This document shows, piece after piece, positions 8,119 through 16,402 of a DNA stretch of 64,000 bases. The notes under the pieces were generated by a model, which searched no databases, was not told the DNA's origin, and saw nothing but the letters and a program-made list of their open reading frames with translations. The first letter of the stretch is position 1, and each line of letters opens with the position of its first letter. The translations under genes and the position numbers were made by a program. Source of the DNA: Candidatus Izimoplasma sp. HR2 (GTDB taxonomy: Bacteria > Bacillota_I > Bacilli_A > Izemoplasmatales > Izemoplasmataceae); contig JRFF01000036.1 of the NCBI GenBank assembly GCA_000753575.1, positions 7,924 to 71,923 on the forward strand, in the 5' to 3' direction.

Positions 8119-8539
8119 TTTAACTTATCCTCCATATTTTATTTATCAAACAGAAATTCTTCTATCAAAACCAATCAATAATCAATCAAAAAATCACTCC
8201 CCCTGTTGTAAAAAGTTTATGAAATATTTATTTGTATCTATACATTAGCAATACTGTACTAATTAAGCATTTTTTTATAAAACTTGCTATATCATCTAAT
8301 ACTCTATTGGATATTCTTCATTTATTAAAAGTACTTTAACCGAATTTAAGAAGTAATAATCCTCTCATAAATATTGTACAATTAAGTAAAATAAATATAG
8401 TCTGCCTTTCATTAAAAAAACATTATTATACCTTGATTAAACTATATGAAAGAATTCAACTCATCAAGGAAGATTGCAAATCAGCATTTAAAAAGTAACC
8501 TTTTAAAAATGCTAATCAATTTAAGTTCTTATAAAACCA
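8119..8539. other. 421-base intergenic stretch upstream of the metalloprotease gene
   Basis: I see an imperfect hairpin with arms AGCATTT and AAATGCT (8484-8514) just after the radical SAM stop, probably its transcript end. A TATAAT on the minus strand lies at 8425-8430. A GGGGGAGTGAT ribosome-site-like run near 8190-8200 leads only to a four-codon frame. No small peptide gene with a good ribosome site was found. Confidence 0.4.
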
Positions 8540-9985
8540 TTAACCCTCAGGTTGACTTAATAGAAGAGCAAATTTATCTTTTTCCTCAAATTCTATACGC
8601 ATTATTTCAGTAAAACTATATTTATCTCCAAACCTATTCGCAACTTTTATAATGTCAGGGTTAGTAACATTACGTTTACTCTTTAACTCGCAATACTCAC
8701 TAAGTTTATGAAGAATATTTGGTTTATTCTTTCCAACATTATGAACTAAGCATAATGCCAAATATACGAGGTGTCTTCGATAGATACACATATCTTTGTC
8801 AACATTACCTGGGTTAATATGCTTTATAATTATATTTACCATGCACTCTCCACCACAATAATATTGAGCAAAGCAACTAGCACATTCATCTCCTGCTTCA
8901 AAAGTAGATAGAATACCTTGAATTCTATCATGATTGATACCATTTTCAATATCCCCTATTTCCAACTCTTTAATATTAACCGCTGCTGGACACACATATA
9001 TTTTCCCATCAGTTGCAAGAGAATATCTTCCCAAACCAGCATCACACCTTCTATTAACACGAATATTCAAAATTGCTCTATAAAGAAACTTTGCGAAATA
9101 ATCATCTCCATCAAGTAATGCAATGAAGTAAGAAAGCTTATCATTGTAAGCCTCTTTCAATAGAAAATTATATAAATCATTATATATTTTTTTAATTTTA
9201 TTAATTGTATATGAATTAATACCGATTTCTCTATCATCTGATCTAACAGGTTTTATACTAATTGTTGGAAAAAACTTATATAAGTATTTTAAGTCTTTTA
9301 CAATATCTGTTGTTTTTCCAGTAAGTGTATATGCAGCACCAAGAAAACCACGTTCCTTTATCTTTTTAATGTTTTTAATTATTTTTCTATGAACTGGTTT
9401 CCCACTAAAATCTACACGATGTGATGTTGTCTTTGAAGAACTATCAACACTTACACCAAAAATAATTCCTTTACTTTGTAATAATTCAACCATCTCAGAT
9501 GATAGTAAAGTACCATTTGTCGCAATCATAACTGTAATTTCTTTTAAAATTTCATCTCTTTTGATTTTACAATATTCATTTATTTGTAATAGCAAATCCA
9601 AGTTCAATAATGGTTCTCCAGATCCAGAAAGATCTACAATAAACTTATTACCGTTAGGGAATTTTTCAATAACTAGATCTATAAATTTCTTACTCTCTGC
9701 AAATGAGATTGAGTTATCTTTATTATCATCACGAAAACAATAAGAGCAATTAAGATTACATTTGCTCGAAATATGAATACTAATAAATATTGTTCCATAA
9801 ATATCTTTAGAATATGCTGTAACAGGGTGAAATTCTATTTTGTTTTTAAAATCATTCATATCTGTAATCTTGTTTAAAATATTTCCATTATTAAAGTCCT
9901 TTTTTGATATAAGTGTTGAATTTCCATTTTGTTTACTAATCAATAAAACTGTTGATTCACCATGTACATAATATGCATCTCTCAT
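8540..9985 (-). CDS. radical SAM/SPASM domain protein
   Basis: The 481-residue enzyme has the radical SAM cluster motif CNLNCSYC (Cys76, Cys80, Cys83) after an 70-residue N-terminal domain. DLSGSGEPLL is the SAM-binding GGEP-like segment. The C-terminal part has CDAGLGRYSL, YVCPAA and CASCFAQYYCGGEC, a SPASM domain that binds auxiliary Fe-S clusters. Such enzymes modify peptides (RiPP maturases) or mature sulfatases; no sulfatase is nearby. No precursor peptide is apparent within 500 bases on either side. The ATG at 9985 is preferred over an in-frame TTG at 10000; GGGGG lies seven bases upstream. It is probably a single-gene transcript. Confidence 0.85.
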   Translation of the reverse strand: MRDAYYVHGESTVLLISKQNGNSTLISKKDFNNGNILNKITDMNDFKNKIEFHPVTAYSKDIYGTIFISIHISSKCNLNCSYCFRDDNKDNSISFAESKKFIDLVIEKFPNGNKFIVDLSGSGEPLLNLDLLLQINEYCKIKRDEILKEITVMIATNGTLLSSEMVELLQSKGIIFGVSVDSSSKTTSHRVDFSGKPVHRKIIKNIKKIKERGFLGAAYTLTGKTTDIVKDLKYLYKFFPTISIKPVRSDDREIGINSYTINKIKKIYNDLYNFLLKEAYNDKLSYFIALLDGDDYFAKFLYRAILNIRVNRRCDAGLGRYSLATDGKIYVCPAAVNIKELEIGDIENGINHDRIQGILSTFEAGDECASCFAQYYCGGECMVNIIIKHINPGNVDKDMCIYRRHLVYLALCLVHNVGKNKPNILHKLSEYCELKSKRNVTNPDIIKVANRFGDKYSFTEIMRIEFEEKDKFALLLSQPEG

Positions 9986-10154
9986 ATTACAAACCCCCAA
10001 ATTATGTGTATCCTAAAATTTACAACTTCACTAATTTAATTTAAAATATTATTATTATTCAATTTGGCTATATATTTTAATAAATAAATCCATAGCTATT
10101 ATTTGACAAGACACATCAAAGAACTAGATCTAAGTTAATATCTACTCATAAAAA

Positions 10155-10188
10155 AATACACTTCGGGATAAACTCCTAACAGTGTATT
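10155..10188 (-). terminator. intrinsic terminator upstream of the radical SAM gene
   Basis: AATACACT and AGTGTATT form an 8-bp stem on the minus strand, followed by a U-run. It probably ends transcripts from the polymerase/YolD operon, or lies in the radical SAM leader 170 bases before its start. Confidence 0.65.
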
Positions 10189-10279
10189 GTAATATCCCTG
10201 TTTATAATTATATAATTATGTGAGTGAATAATCAAGATGGAATTCAATAATCATAATATTTCCAACTTATGACTACTCT

Positions 10280-10329
10280 GAGACTTTGACGATTAAAAAG
10301 AAGTTAAACATAAATATATTCAAAGTCTC
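10280..10329. repeat. perfect 10-bp inverted repeat
   Basis: GAGACTTTGA at 10280-10289 and TCAAAGTCTC at 10320-10329 are exact reverse complements separated by 30 AT-rich bases. It lies in a 500-base gene-free stretch between the radical SAM and YolD-like genes. It could fold as a long-loop hairpin or be an operator; nothing decides which. Confidence 0.5.
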
Positions 10330-10388
10330 TTTCTTATGAGTGCAACTAATAAATTATGTAGTATTTAAGAAGAATAGTACCAAATAAG

Positions 10389-10475
10389 CTATATTCCGTA
10401 TTCTTTTAGGTCATTTGTGATATGGCTCGTCATATCATACCCTAAATGAACTAAATATTTGTTTATGTTTAAGCA
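10389..10475 (-). pseudogene. possible gene remnant
   Basis: An open frame of 28 codons just downstream of the YolD-like gene reads like protein (LVHLGYDMTSHITNDLKEYG, then Ile and a stop). It has no credible start or ribosome site. It may be a decayed 3' end of a longer gene. The DNA also contains an inverted repeat TGATATG/CATATCA, so an RNA structure is an alternative. Confidence 0.25.
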
Positions 10476-10489
10476 TTAACAGTAAAGAG

Positions 10490-10819
10490 CTATATTACTT
10501 CAATGTTTATTATTTGCAAAGCAGAAACAAAAGAATCACCAACAAATATAAGTTTATTATATATATCAGTCCTTGATATTATTCCTTTTATTTCATAAAT
10601 CGCACCATCTCTAAAATACTTAATTAAGACTTCATTTTTAAATAAATATGCTACTTCTAGCTTATAGTTTAGTTCAGATTGTTGATCAATACTTAAAATT
10701 GGCATTACTTTTTTAGTTCTGCCATTTAATAAATCTACAATATGGTCTCCTTGTTCTAATAAAGCATTAAATGGCATCCATTTTATCATCTTACGGTCAT
10801 GATATATATAACTAGGCAT
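10490..10819 (-). CDS. YolD-like protein
   Basis: This 109-residue protein from the ATG at 10819 (MPSYIYHDRKMIKWMPFNAL) matches the YolD-like family. That family is typically encoded beside Y-family polymerases of the UvrX/YqjW type in Firmicutes, prophages and plasmids. WMPFNAL is the typical N-terminal motif. GGTGG lies five bases before the ATG. The gene overlaps the end of the polymerase gene by eight bases. The exact role is not established; an accessory function in the SOS or mutagenesis response is assumed. Confidence 0.75.
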   Translation of the reverse strand: MPSYIYHDRKMIKWMPFNALLEQGDHIVDLLNGRTKKVMPILSIDQQSELNYKLEVAYLFKNEVLIKYFRDGAIYEIKGIISRTDIYNKLIFVGDSFVSALQIINIEVI

Positions 10820-12077
10820 TATGTCCACCTACCATCTTGTTACGTGCTTGCACAGTTGAAGAACTGAGTAAACTAGAAGCACGTAATACTGTATTTTTAC
10901 CATATCTAAACTTAATATTATCAATTGATGACTGGATTTTATGTTCGGTAATAACTTTATTCATATCTTTAAATAGATTTAACTGAATATAATATTCTTC
11001 TACTAAATTAGTAGTACGTATTGTTACTTTCCTAATAGGTGAACCATCATAAAAAGTATCAAACAACTCCATACATGAATTGTATATCTCTGCTTCATTG
11101 TTAGTAGGAAAAGTTAAAGTTAACTGTCTGTTAAAGCCACCTTTAGTGTCTTTAGAATAAGATATTCCTAAGTTAATTGTATAAGCTTTTTTCTTTCCTT
11201 CTCTTAATCTTTTAGTAACTGTATCAGTCATTTCTAAAATAATTTGAGCAACGTCATCACCATAATAATCATGGAATAGTGTTTGTCCCATTCCATAGCT
11301 TTTGTTTACTGGTTTATAGGCTAATTTTTCACTAATAATAGACATATCAATTCCATGACTATGATAATAGAGTTCAGCACCCATTATTCCATAAAACTTT
11401 ACAAGTCTTTCTAAAGGATAATGTGCTAAGTCTCCTACTGTGTGAATTCCTAGTCTATTTAGATTACGTTCCATATTAATTCCAATACCCCACATTTTAG
11501 ATAATGGAGTAATAGGCCATAGCTTATAAGGTATATCAGAGTAGTCCCAGTTAGCAATAAATGTAGGTGACTTTTTACTTTCAATATCAAGAGCAAGTTT
11601 ACTCATTAACATGTTGGGTCCTATTCCACAAGTTGCTGGTATTTTGGTAGAGAGTAAGATGTCTTTAAGAATCATCTCGGCTATCTCTTCAGCTGTTTTT
11701 TGATAGTAACTAGTATAACTGGTCAAATCAAGAAAGACCTCATCTACTGAATAAATATGCATATCTTCAAACGATACATACTTTAGGTAAATTTCAAGAA
11801 TTCTTGTTGAAAATTCTAAGTACTTCTGCATTCTTGGTTTTGCGAAGATAATTGAAGGGTCATTAGGTAACTCATAAACTCTACATCTCCCTTTAACACC
11901 TCTTAATTTCAAGTAAGGAGTAACTGCAAGTACAACACTTCCATTTGAACGTGTTCTATCTGCGACTACTAAAGGTGTAGTAAATGGATTAAGACCTCTT
12001 AAAGCGCATTCTACAGATGCGTAAAAGCTTTTTAAATCTATGCATATAATTTCTCTATGTAGTTTTAATTCTTCCAT
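10812..12077 (-). CDS. uvrX: Y-family DNA polymerase (UvrX/UmuC type)
   Basis: The 421-residue protein has the Y-family palm sequence CIDLKSFYASVEC near 13-25 with a metal-binding Asp, and IYSVDEVFLDLTSY near 108-121 with the second acidic cluster. A thumb region with GIGPNMLMSKLALD and MWGIGINMERNLNRLG helix-hairpin-helix segments follows. Length and sequence fit the UvrX/YqjW subgroup rather than DinB. It copies damaged DNA. AAGGAGG precedes the ATG. No LexA-type GAAC-N4-GTTC operator was seen within 150 bases upstream, so SOS control is unproven. It forms an operon with the YolD-like gene and is typical accessory DNA. Confidence 0.85.
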   Translation of the reverse strand: MEELKLHREIICIDLKSFYASVECALRGLNPFTTPLVVADRTRSNGSVVLAVTPYLKLRGVKGRCRVYELPNDPSIIFAKPRMQKYLEFSTRILEIYLKYVSFEDMHIYSVDEVFLDLTSYTSYYQKTAEEIAEMILKDILLSTKIPATCGIGPNMLMSKLALDIESKKSPTFIANWDYSDIPYKLWPITPLSKMWGIGINMERNLNRLGIHTVGDLAHYPLERLVKFYGIMGAELYYHSHGIDMSIISEKLAYKPVNKSYGMGQTLFHDYYGDDVAQIILEMTDTVTKRLREGKKKAYTINLGISYSKDTKGGFNRQLTLTFPTNNEAEIYNSCMELFDTFYDGSPIRKVTIRTTNLVEEYYIQLNLFKDMNKVITEHKIQSSIDNIKFRYGKNTVLRASSLLSSSTVQARNKMVGGHNA

Positions 12078-12153
12078 TTATGACACCTCCTTCTTGATAA
12101 TATATTTTAATTATATACATAAAATCATCAATTTTCAAGATGCCTAAAATTAC

Positions 12154-12180
12154 AAAAACACCACTAAAGCTAGTAGTGTT
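12154..12180 (-). terminator. intrinsic terminator
   Basis: AACACTACTA-GCTT-TAGTGGTGTT on the minus strand with one wobble pair is followed by five U. It is the second of two terminators between the PLC-like gene and the polymerase gene. Confidence 0.65.
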
Positions 12181-12210
12181 TACGTTAATTACTTATTAAA
12201 AAAAATTATA

Positions 12211-12236
12211 AAAAAAGCAACTTTTTCAAGTTGCTT
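12211..12236 (-). terminator. intrinsic terminator of the PLC-like gene
   Basis: The stem AAGCAACTT-GAAA-AAGTTGCTT starts at the stop codon of the PLC-like gene and is followed by a run of U on the minus strand. Confidence 0.85.
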
Positions 12237-13185
12237 ATTTTCGGTATATATTGAAATATTGCATAACACCTGGGTGGTCACAATTAAGTCCTGTATTATA
12301 AGATAAATTAGTAAAGACCTTACTAAGGTCAATATCTTCATCTTCTAAGACATACTGTCCAACACTATCAATCATTTCAGTTGCGAAAGTAACTGCTTGG
12401 TCATATAACTCCATTACTGAATAGTTATATTCTTCATTAGTTACTGGATGATACCAAGTATGTTTTTCTTTATTTAAAAAATCATATTTTTCGATGTGAT
12501 TGAACATTGACATATCTTGGAAGAACATATCGTGTTTTTTATTAATTAAATCTATAAATTTGAAAATTAGTTTTTTAATACCTCTTTTATCTTTTATAAA
12601 TCTTTTAATATTTTTTCTCATTTCAACTGTACTTATTGAATACATAACCCCACCATTATCTTTATCATATACTTCCTTTAAGACATGGTCCCATATTTTC
12701 ATAATTTCAGGTGACGGAGAACGAAGTGGAAAATATTTAGTATTTAAATTCATCTTACGAGGTTTAATACCTGTATCTTCTTCTATTAGTACTGCGTCAA
12801 TTGATCTTTCAAACTTAAGATGAAGTCCTCTCCATTCATGAGTTCTTTTATCATCTTTTTTATATACCCCTACATGATTGTATACGTAAGGATGAATTTT
12901 AACATCAAGTGCATAATGACAAATGAATCCTACTAAAAATGAATAACTGTCTGCAGTTAAATTCTCTTTAACGTAATTTGTCATAATCTTAAGTAGTAAA
13001 TCAGTATCTTTACGATGCATTGCATCAGCATATTTACGGTATTCAGGGTGATCTTTACTAAAGAAATTGTAGTAAAGAGGATCTGGACCTTGTGCTGCAT
13101 TTGATACTATTTTTTTATTAAAAGCGTATTCAATATTTTTTATAACATCTTCTGCCATACGGCTATGCATATATATATCTGCCAC
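12235..13185 (-). CDS. zinc-dependent phospholipase C domain protein
   Basis: The 316-residue protein has NAAQGPDPLYYNFF near 29-42 and FICHYALDVKIHPYVY near 87-102. These match the zinc-dependent phospholipase C domain (Zn_dep_PLPC), with His and Asp residues for a metal cluster; an N-terminal His (MADIYMHSRM) and a HEWRGLH segment add ligands. There is no signal peptide, so it acts in the cytoplasm if it is an enzyme; the true substrate is unknown for this intracellular subgroup. It begins 11 bases after rluD ends toward it and ends in a strong terminator, probably the last gene of the lspA-rluD operon. Confidence 0.75.
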   Translation of the reverse strand: MADIYMHSRMAEDVIKNIEYAFNKKIVSNAAQGPDPLYYNFFSKDHPEYRKYADAMHRKDTDLLLKIMTNYVKENLTADSYSFLVGFICHYALDVKIHPYVYNHVGVYKKDDKRTHEWRGLHLKFERSIDAVLIEEDTGIKPRKMNLNTKYFPLRSPSPEIMKIWDHVLKEVYDKDNGGVMYSISTVEMRKNIKRFIKDKRGIKKLIFKFIDLINKKHDMFFQDMSMFNHIEKYDFLNKEKHTWYHPVTNEEYNYSVMELYDQAVTFATEMIDSVGQYVLEDEDIDLSKVFTNLSYNTGLNCDHPGVMQYFNIYRK

Positions 13186-13196
13186 AACTAATCCCT

Positions 13197-14090
13197 CTAT
13201 TCTACATTATCCAAATATTCTTTAAAATATTTAGGTAACTCTGCTTCAAATTCCATATATTCTGAAGTAATAGGATGATCAAATCCTAAAACTCTAGCGT
13301 GTAAAAATTGTCCATGCGTTGTATCAGTTTTTCTAGTTCCATATTTAGGATCACCAACAAGTGGATATCCAATATATTTTAAATGAACTCTGATTTGATG
13401 TGTTCTCCCAGTTTCAAGTACACATTCAATTAATGTTTGTTTAGTAAATCTTTCAATAACAGTAAAGTTAGTAACTGCTTCTTTACCATTTTCAACACAA
13501 GCCATCTTTTGTCTATTTCTTGGATCTCTACCAATAGGTGCATTAATTCTACCTCTATTATGAGGTATTACACCTTCAACAAGCGCTGTATATTTTCTAG
13601 TAACAGTTTTAAGTCTTAACTGTTCACCTAAGTTTTCTACTGCTTTTTCAGATTTTGCGACTACAAGTAATCCACTAGTCTCTTTATCAATTCTATGAAC
13701 GATACCAGGTCTAATTTCACCTTTAATAGCTTTTAAATCTTTAATATGATAAAGCAAAGCATTAACTAGCGTTCCATCCCAGTTACCTGCTCCTGGATGA
13801 ACTACCATATTATAATCTTTGTTAACAACAAGTAAATCATCATCTTGATAAACAATTTCTAAAGGAAGATTTTCAGGTTTTAAATCAATAATTCTTTCTT
13901 CCATTTCTTCAACTGTGATTAAATCTCCAGTCTTAACTTTATAATTCGCTTTAGTAGATACTTCGTTTACTAAAACAAAGTCTTCTTTAATCATAGCTTG
14001 AACTTTACTTCTCGATACTTCTAAGATTTCACTTAAAAACTTATCAATTCTCTCAAAGTTATTTACGGCTTCTATTTTTATTTCTTGCAT
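13197..14090 (-). CDS. rluD: RluD/YlyB-type rRNA pseudouridine synthase
   Basis: This 297-residue RluA-family enzyme has an N-terminal S4 RNA-binding domain (about 10-75) and the catalytic motif GIVHRIDKETSGLLV near 128-142, with the active Asp in RID. It converts uridines of 23S rRNA to pseudouridine. A ribosome site (AAAGGAGG) lies inside the end of lspA, and the two genes overlap by 32 bases. The lspA-rluD pairing is common in Firmicutes (lspA-rluD upstream of pyr genes in Bacillus). Length is normal. Confidence 0.9.
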   Translation of the reverse strand: MQEIKIEAVNNFERIDKFLSEILEVSRSKVQAMIKEDFVLVNEVSTKANYKVKTGDLITVEEMEERIIDLKPENLPLEIVYQDDDLLVVNKDYNMVVHPGAGNWDGTLVNALLYHIKDLKAIKGEIRPGIVHRIDKETSGLLVVAKSEKAVENLGEQLRLKTVTRKYTALVEGVIPHNRGRINAPIGRDPRNRQKMACVENGKEAVTNFTVIERFTKQTLIECVLETGRTHQIRVHLKYIGYPLVGDPKYGTRKTDTTHGQFLHARVLGFDHPITSEYMEFEAELPKYFKEYLDNVE

Positions 14091-14556
14091 TTATTAAGTC
14101 CTCCTTTAAAATGTCAAACGCAAAGATAGTAACACCCACAACAAGGGCTATATCTGCGACATTAAATGTTGGGAAATCGTACCCAAATATATAAAAATCT
14201 AAAAAGTCTACAACGTATCCAAATAATAGACGATCAATAAAATTACCAATTGCTCCTGCAATTAATAAAACTATTGAAAAAGAATATAATTTTTTATTAT
14301 CAAAATCAGCTTCTTTAATTAAATAATAAAACAACCCAAAAGCAAGAGCTGTGATAAGGAAGAAAATAAACATTTCTCCACCAAGTATTCCCCAAGCTCC
14401 TCCATCGTTACGATGTGATGAGATATAAAAGAAATCTTTTATCACTTCAATACTTTCAAACTGATTCATAGTGTTAGCTATAAGCTGTTTAGTAATTTGA
14501 TCAAGTATAACTATTAAAGTTACACTAGCCAATATAATATAGTGTTTCTTTTTCAT
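14059..14556 (-). CDS. lspA: lipoprotein signal peptidase II
   Basis: LspA of 165 residues with four membrane helices. The conserved boxes are visible: GGAWGIL near 52-58, GNFIDRL near 104-110, VDFLDFY and FNVADIAL near 116-140. The two catalytic aspartates lie in the last two boxes. It cleaves lipoprotein signal peptides after lipidation at the membrane. At least two lipoproteins are in this window (5261-5809 and 41651-42451). It overlaps rluD and follows a small membrane protein gene. Confidence 0.95.
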   Translation of the reverse strand: MKKKHYIILASVTLIVILDQITKQLIANTMNQFESIEVIKDFFYISSHRNDGGAWGILGGEMFIFFLITALAFGLFYYLIKEADFDNKKLYSFSIVLLIAGAIGNFIDRLLFGYVVDFLDFYIFGYDFPTFNVADIALVVGVTIFAFDILKEDLINARNKNRSRK

Positions 14557-14571
14557 AAAAATGCACCTCTT

Positions 14572-14934
14572 TTAAATGTAATACAAATATATTAAATATC
14601 CAACTACAAAAGTAACCGATATATCAATAACTGAGATTAATACTAATATATTATATAAAATTTTATAATTAATTTCCAATGCTTTGTTTTGATAATTTAT
14701 TAATGTTTCAATAATCACTTTATTAGCAAAAAAACTTATTGAAATAACTATTATATAAAGCACCAGCAACAAGTATAACAAGTATGGAACATAAAGTACA
14801 ATAATATTCACAAATAATAATACAAATAATCCACTAGGTACTATAAAGAATATAAACCCAGTTAAAAAACTTTTTACTATTTCAGAAACAGCATAGTAAT
14901 TCCTTAATCTAATAATGTTTTTTTCTTTATTCAT
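14572..14934 (-). CDS. small four-helix membrane protein
   Basis: From the ATG at 14934 (MNKEKNIIRLRNYYAV) the protein has 120 residues and about four hydrophobic helices. No family is recognised. The start overlaps the stop of the upstream Lon-like protease gene by eight bases (ATGAATAA), and GGTGAT lies seven bases before it. Two further in-frame ATG codons upstream are less likely. It is co-transcribed with the protease and lspA. Confidence 0.6.
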   Translation of the reverse strand: MNKEKNIIRLRNYYAVSEIVKSFLTGFIFFIVPSGLFVLLFVNIIVLYVPYLLYLLLVLYIIVISISFFANKVIIETLINYQNKALEINYKILYNILVLISVIDISVTFVVGYLIYLYYI

Positions 14935-15934
14935 TATTATCACCATCCTCATAATTTAAAAGATAGTTAAGAGCGTCATCAAATGTATTAACTCCAACAA
15001 TAATCATATCAGTATTTAAGGTATTATAAACTTCCATTGCATCATCATAATTCCCACTCGCAAACGGAACAAAAAAGATATCAATATTATTCATATCAGA
15101 TGTATAAATCTTTTGCTCAATACTACCAATACCACCAACAGTTCCATCGATATTAATAGTCCCAGTTCCACCAATTTTTAAGCCGTGAGTTAAATCAAAA
15201 TCAGATAACTGATTATAGATATAAAGTGCTTGAATAAGACCACCACTTGGCCCAGATGTAAGAGAATCAATAAGTTTATATTCAACTTCAGTACTTATTA
15301 TATTAGAGAAGTTACTAATAGAGATTCCAACACTACACAGTTCATCAGTTACTTGATTTTTAGTAACTGTGAAATCCAGTATTTCGTCATCTCTTAAGAT
15401 AGTAAATACTACAGTGTCTAAACACTGTATTTCACTAACATTAATTGATACTCCATCTCGTTTAATATCTACAATCTTATCTCCAATTTCTAACGTATCT
15501 TCATCTAAATAATTCCAAGTTAGATACACTGTTAAATACGTTTCATATTCTATTTGGTAATCAGTATTTTCAATACCAATTATTAAACTAGTATAAAGTG
15601 AATCATCCTTCATTAAATAACTCATAATCTTTAAATCACTAACTATTAAATTATCATAATATTCAGGAAATTCTGTAACAAATACTTTCCTTTCAGCACT
15701 ACCAATTAAGTACTGAAGATACGTAATTCCTTTTAAAGATATAATACTTGTAGTATGAAATGATCCTATAGCTTCATAGTCGCTATTTACTACAATGAAC
15801 TGATTTACATTATCATTATACCCAGGAGCTGATAGGTTATATTCAACCTTAAAAATACTTATAAACATAAGTGGTATAAAGAATAATAAAAAAACTATAA
15901 TCAGTTTTTTATATTTTAAAAATGATTGTTTCAT
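14927..15934 (-). CDS. membrane-anchored Lon-like PDZ protease (YlbL/SepM type)
   Basis: The 335-residue protein has an N-terminal membrane anchor (8-28), a PDZ-like region near 135-195 (WNYLDEDTLEIGDKIVDI), and a Lon-type S16 catalytic domain. The catalytic Ser230 is in SGPSGGL and Lys275 in GGIGSIEQK, the expected dyad. The family (YlbL, SepM) cleaves secreted or membrane peptides outside the cell. The start overlaps the dCMP deaminase stop by one base. Length matches the family (about 340). Confidence 0.88.
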   Translation of the reverse strand: MKQSFLKYKKLIIVFLLFFIPLMFISIFKVEYNLSAPGYNDNVNQFIVVNSDYEAIGSFHTTSIISLKGITYLQYLIGSAERKVFVTEFPEYYDNLIVSDLKIMSYLMKDDSLYTSLIIGIENTDYQIEYETYLTVYLTWNYLDEDTLEIGDKIVDIKRDGVSINVSEIQCLDTVVFTILRDDEILDFTVTKNQVTDELCSVGISISNFSNIISTEVEYKLIDSLTSGPSGGLIQALYIYNQLSDFDLTHGLKIGGTGTINIDGTVGGIGSIEQKIYTSDMNNIDIFFVPFASGNYDDAMEVYNTLNTDMIIVGVNTFDDALNYLLNYEDGDNNE

Positions 15935-16401
15935 TATTTAACTGAAACTTCAATCATTTCCATTTGTCTATAAATAATTTTTGCACTGTTAAACATCTTT
16001 CTAGAAGCAATAAATGCTAATTCATCATGATATTTATCTTCTAAATATACTACTTCCTTTATTCCACTTTGAATGATTAACTTAGCACATTCATTACATG
16101 GAAATAAAGTAACATATAATGTTGAATTATCTAAACTAACAGTAGAATTCAATATAGCATTAGGTTCAGCATGTACAACATAAGGATATTTAGAATCTAA
16201 AAAGTCATCACCATTTTTCCAAGGAAACACATCATCTTCTACTCCATAAGGAAACCCATTATATCCTATTCCTACAATTCTTTTTTTATCATTTACAATA
16301 CAAGCTCCAACTTGAGTTGAAGGATCTTTAGAACGCATTGCGCTTAGTAATGCAACACCCATAAAGTATTTATCCCAAGAAATATAATCAGTTCTCTTCA
16401 T
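15934..16401 (-). CDS. dCMP deaminase (ComEB type)
   Basis: The 155-residue protein from the ATG at 16401 (MKRTDYISWDKYFM) is a zinc-dependent deoxycytidylate deaminase. HAEPNAIL holds the zinc His and the catalytic Glu, and FPCNECAK holds the two zinc cysteines. It makes dUMP for thymidylate synthesis. AAGGAGG lies eight bases before this ATG, which argues against a longer start. It begins two bases before psuG ends and overlaps the next gene by one base. Confidence 0.92.
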   Translation of the reverse strand: MKRTDYISWDKYFMGVALLSAMRSKDPSTQVGACIVNDKKRIVGIGYNGFPYGVEDDVFPWKNGDDFLDSKYPYVVHAEPNAILNSTVSLDNSTLYVTLFPCNECAKLIIQSGIKEVVYLEDKYHDELAFIASRKMFNSAKIIYRQMEMIEVSVK

Positions 16402-16402
16402 C

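Noticed and set aside
8119-8539. RiPP precursor next to the radical SAM gene
   Set aside because: Short frames such as MKGRLYLFYLIVQYL have no ribosome site and no leader-core pattern.
8540-10000. TTG start at 10000 for the radical SAM gene
   Set aside because: The downstream ATG at 9985 has a G-rich ribosome site; the extra residues add nothing of the family.
12500-12823. Plus-strand frame of 107 codons
   Set aside because: It lies opposite the PLC-like gene, which has clear motifs; AT-rich antisense frames are common here.
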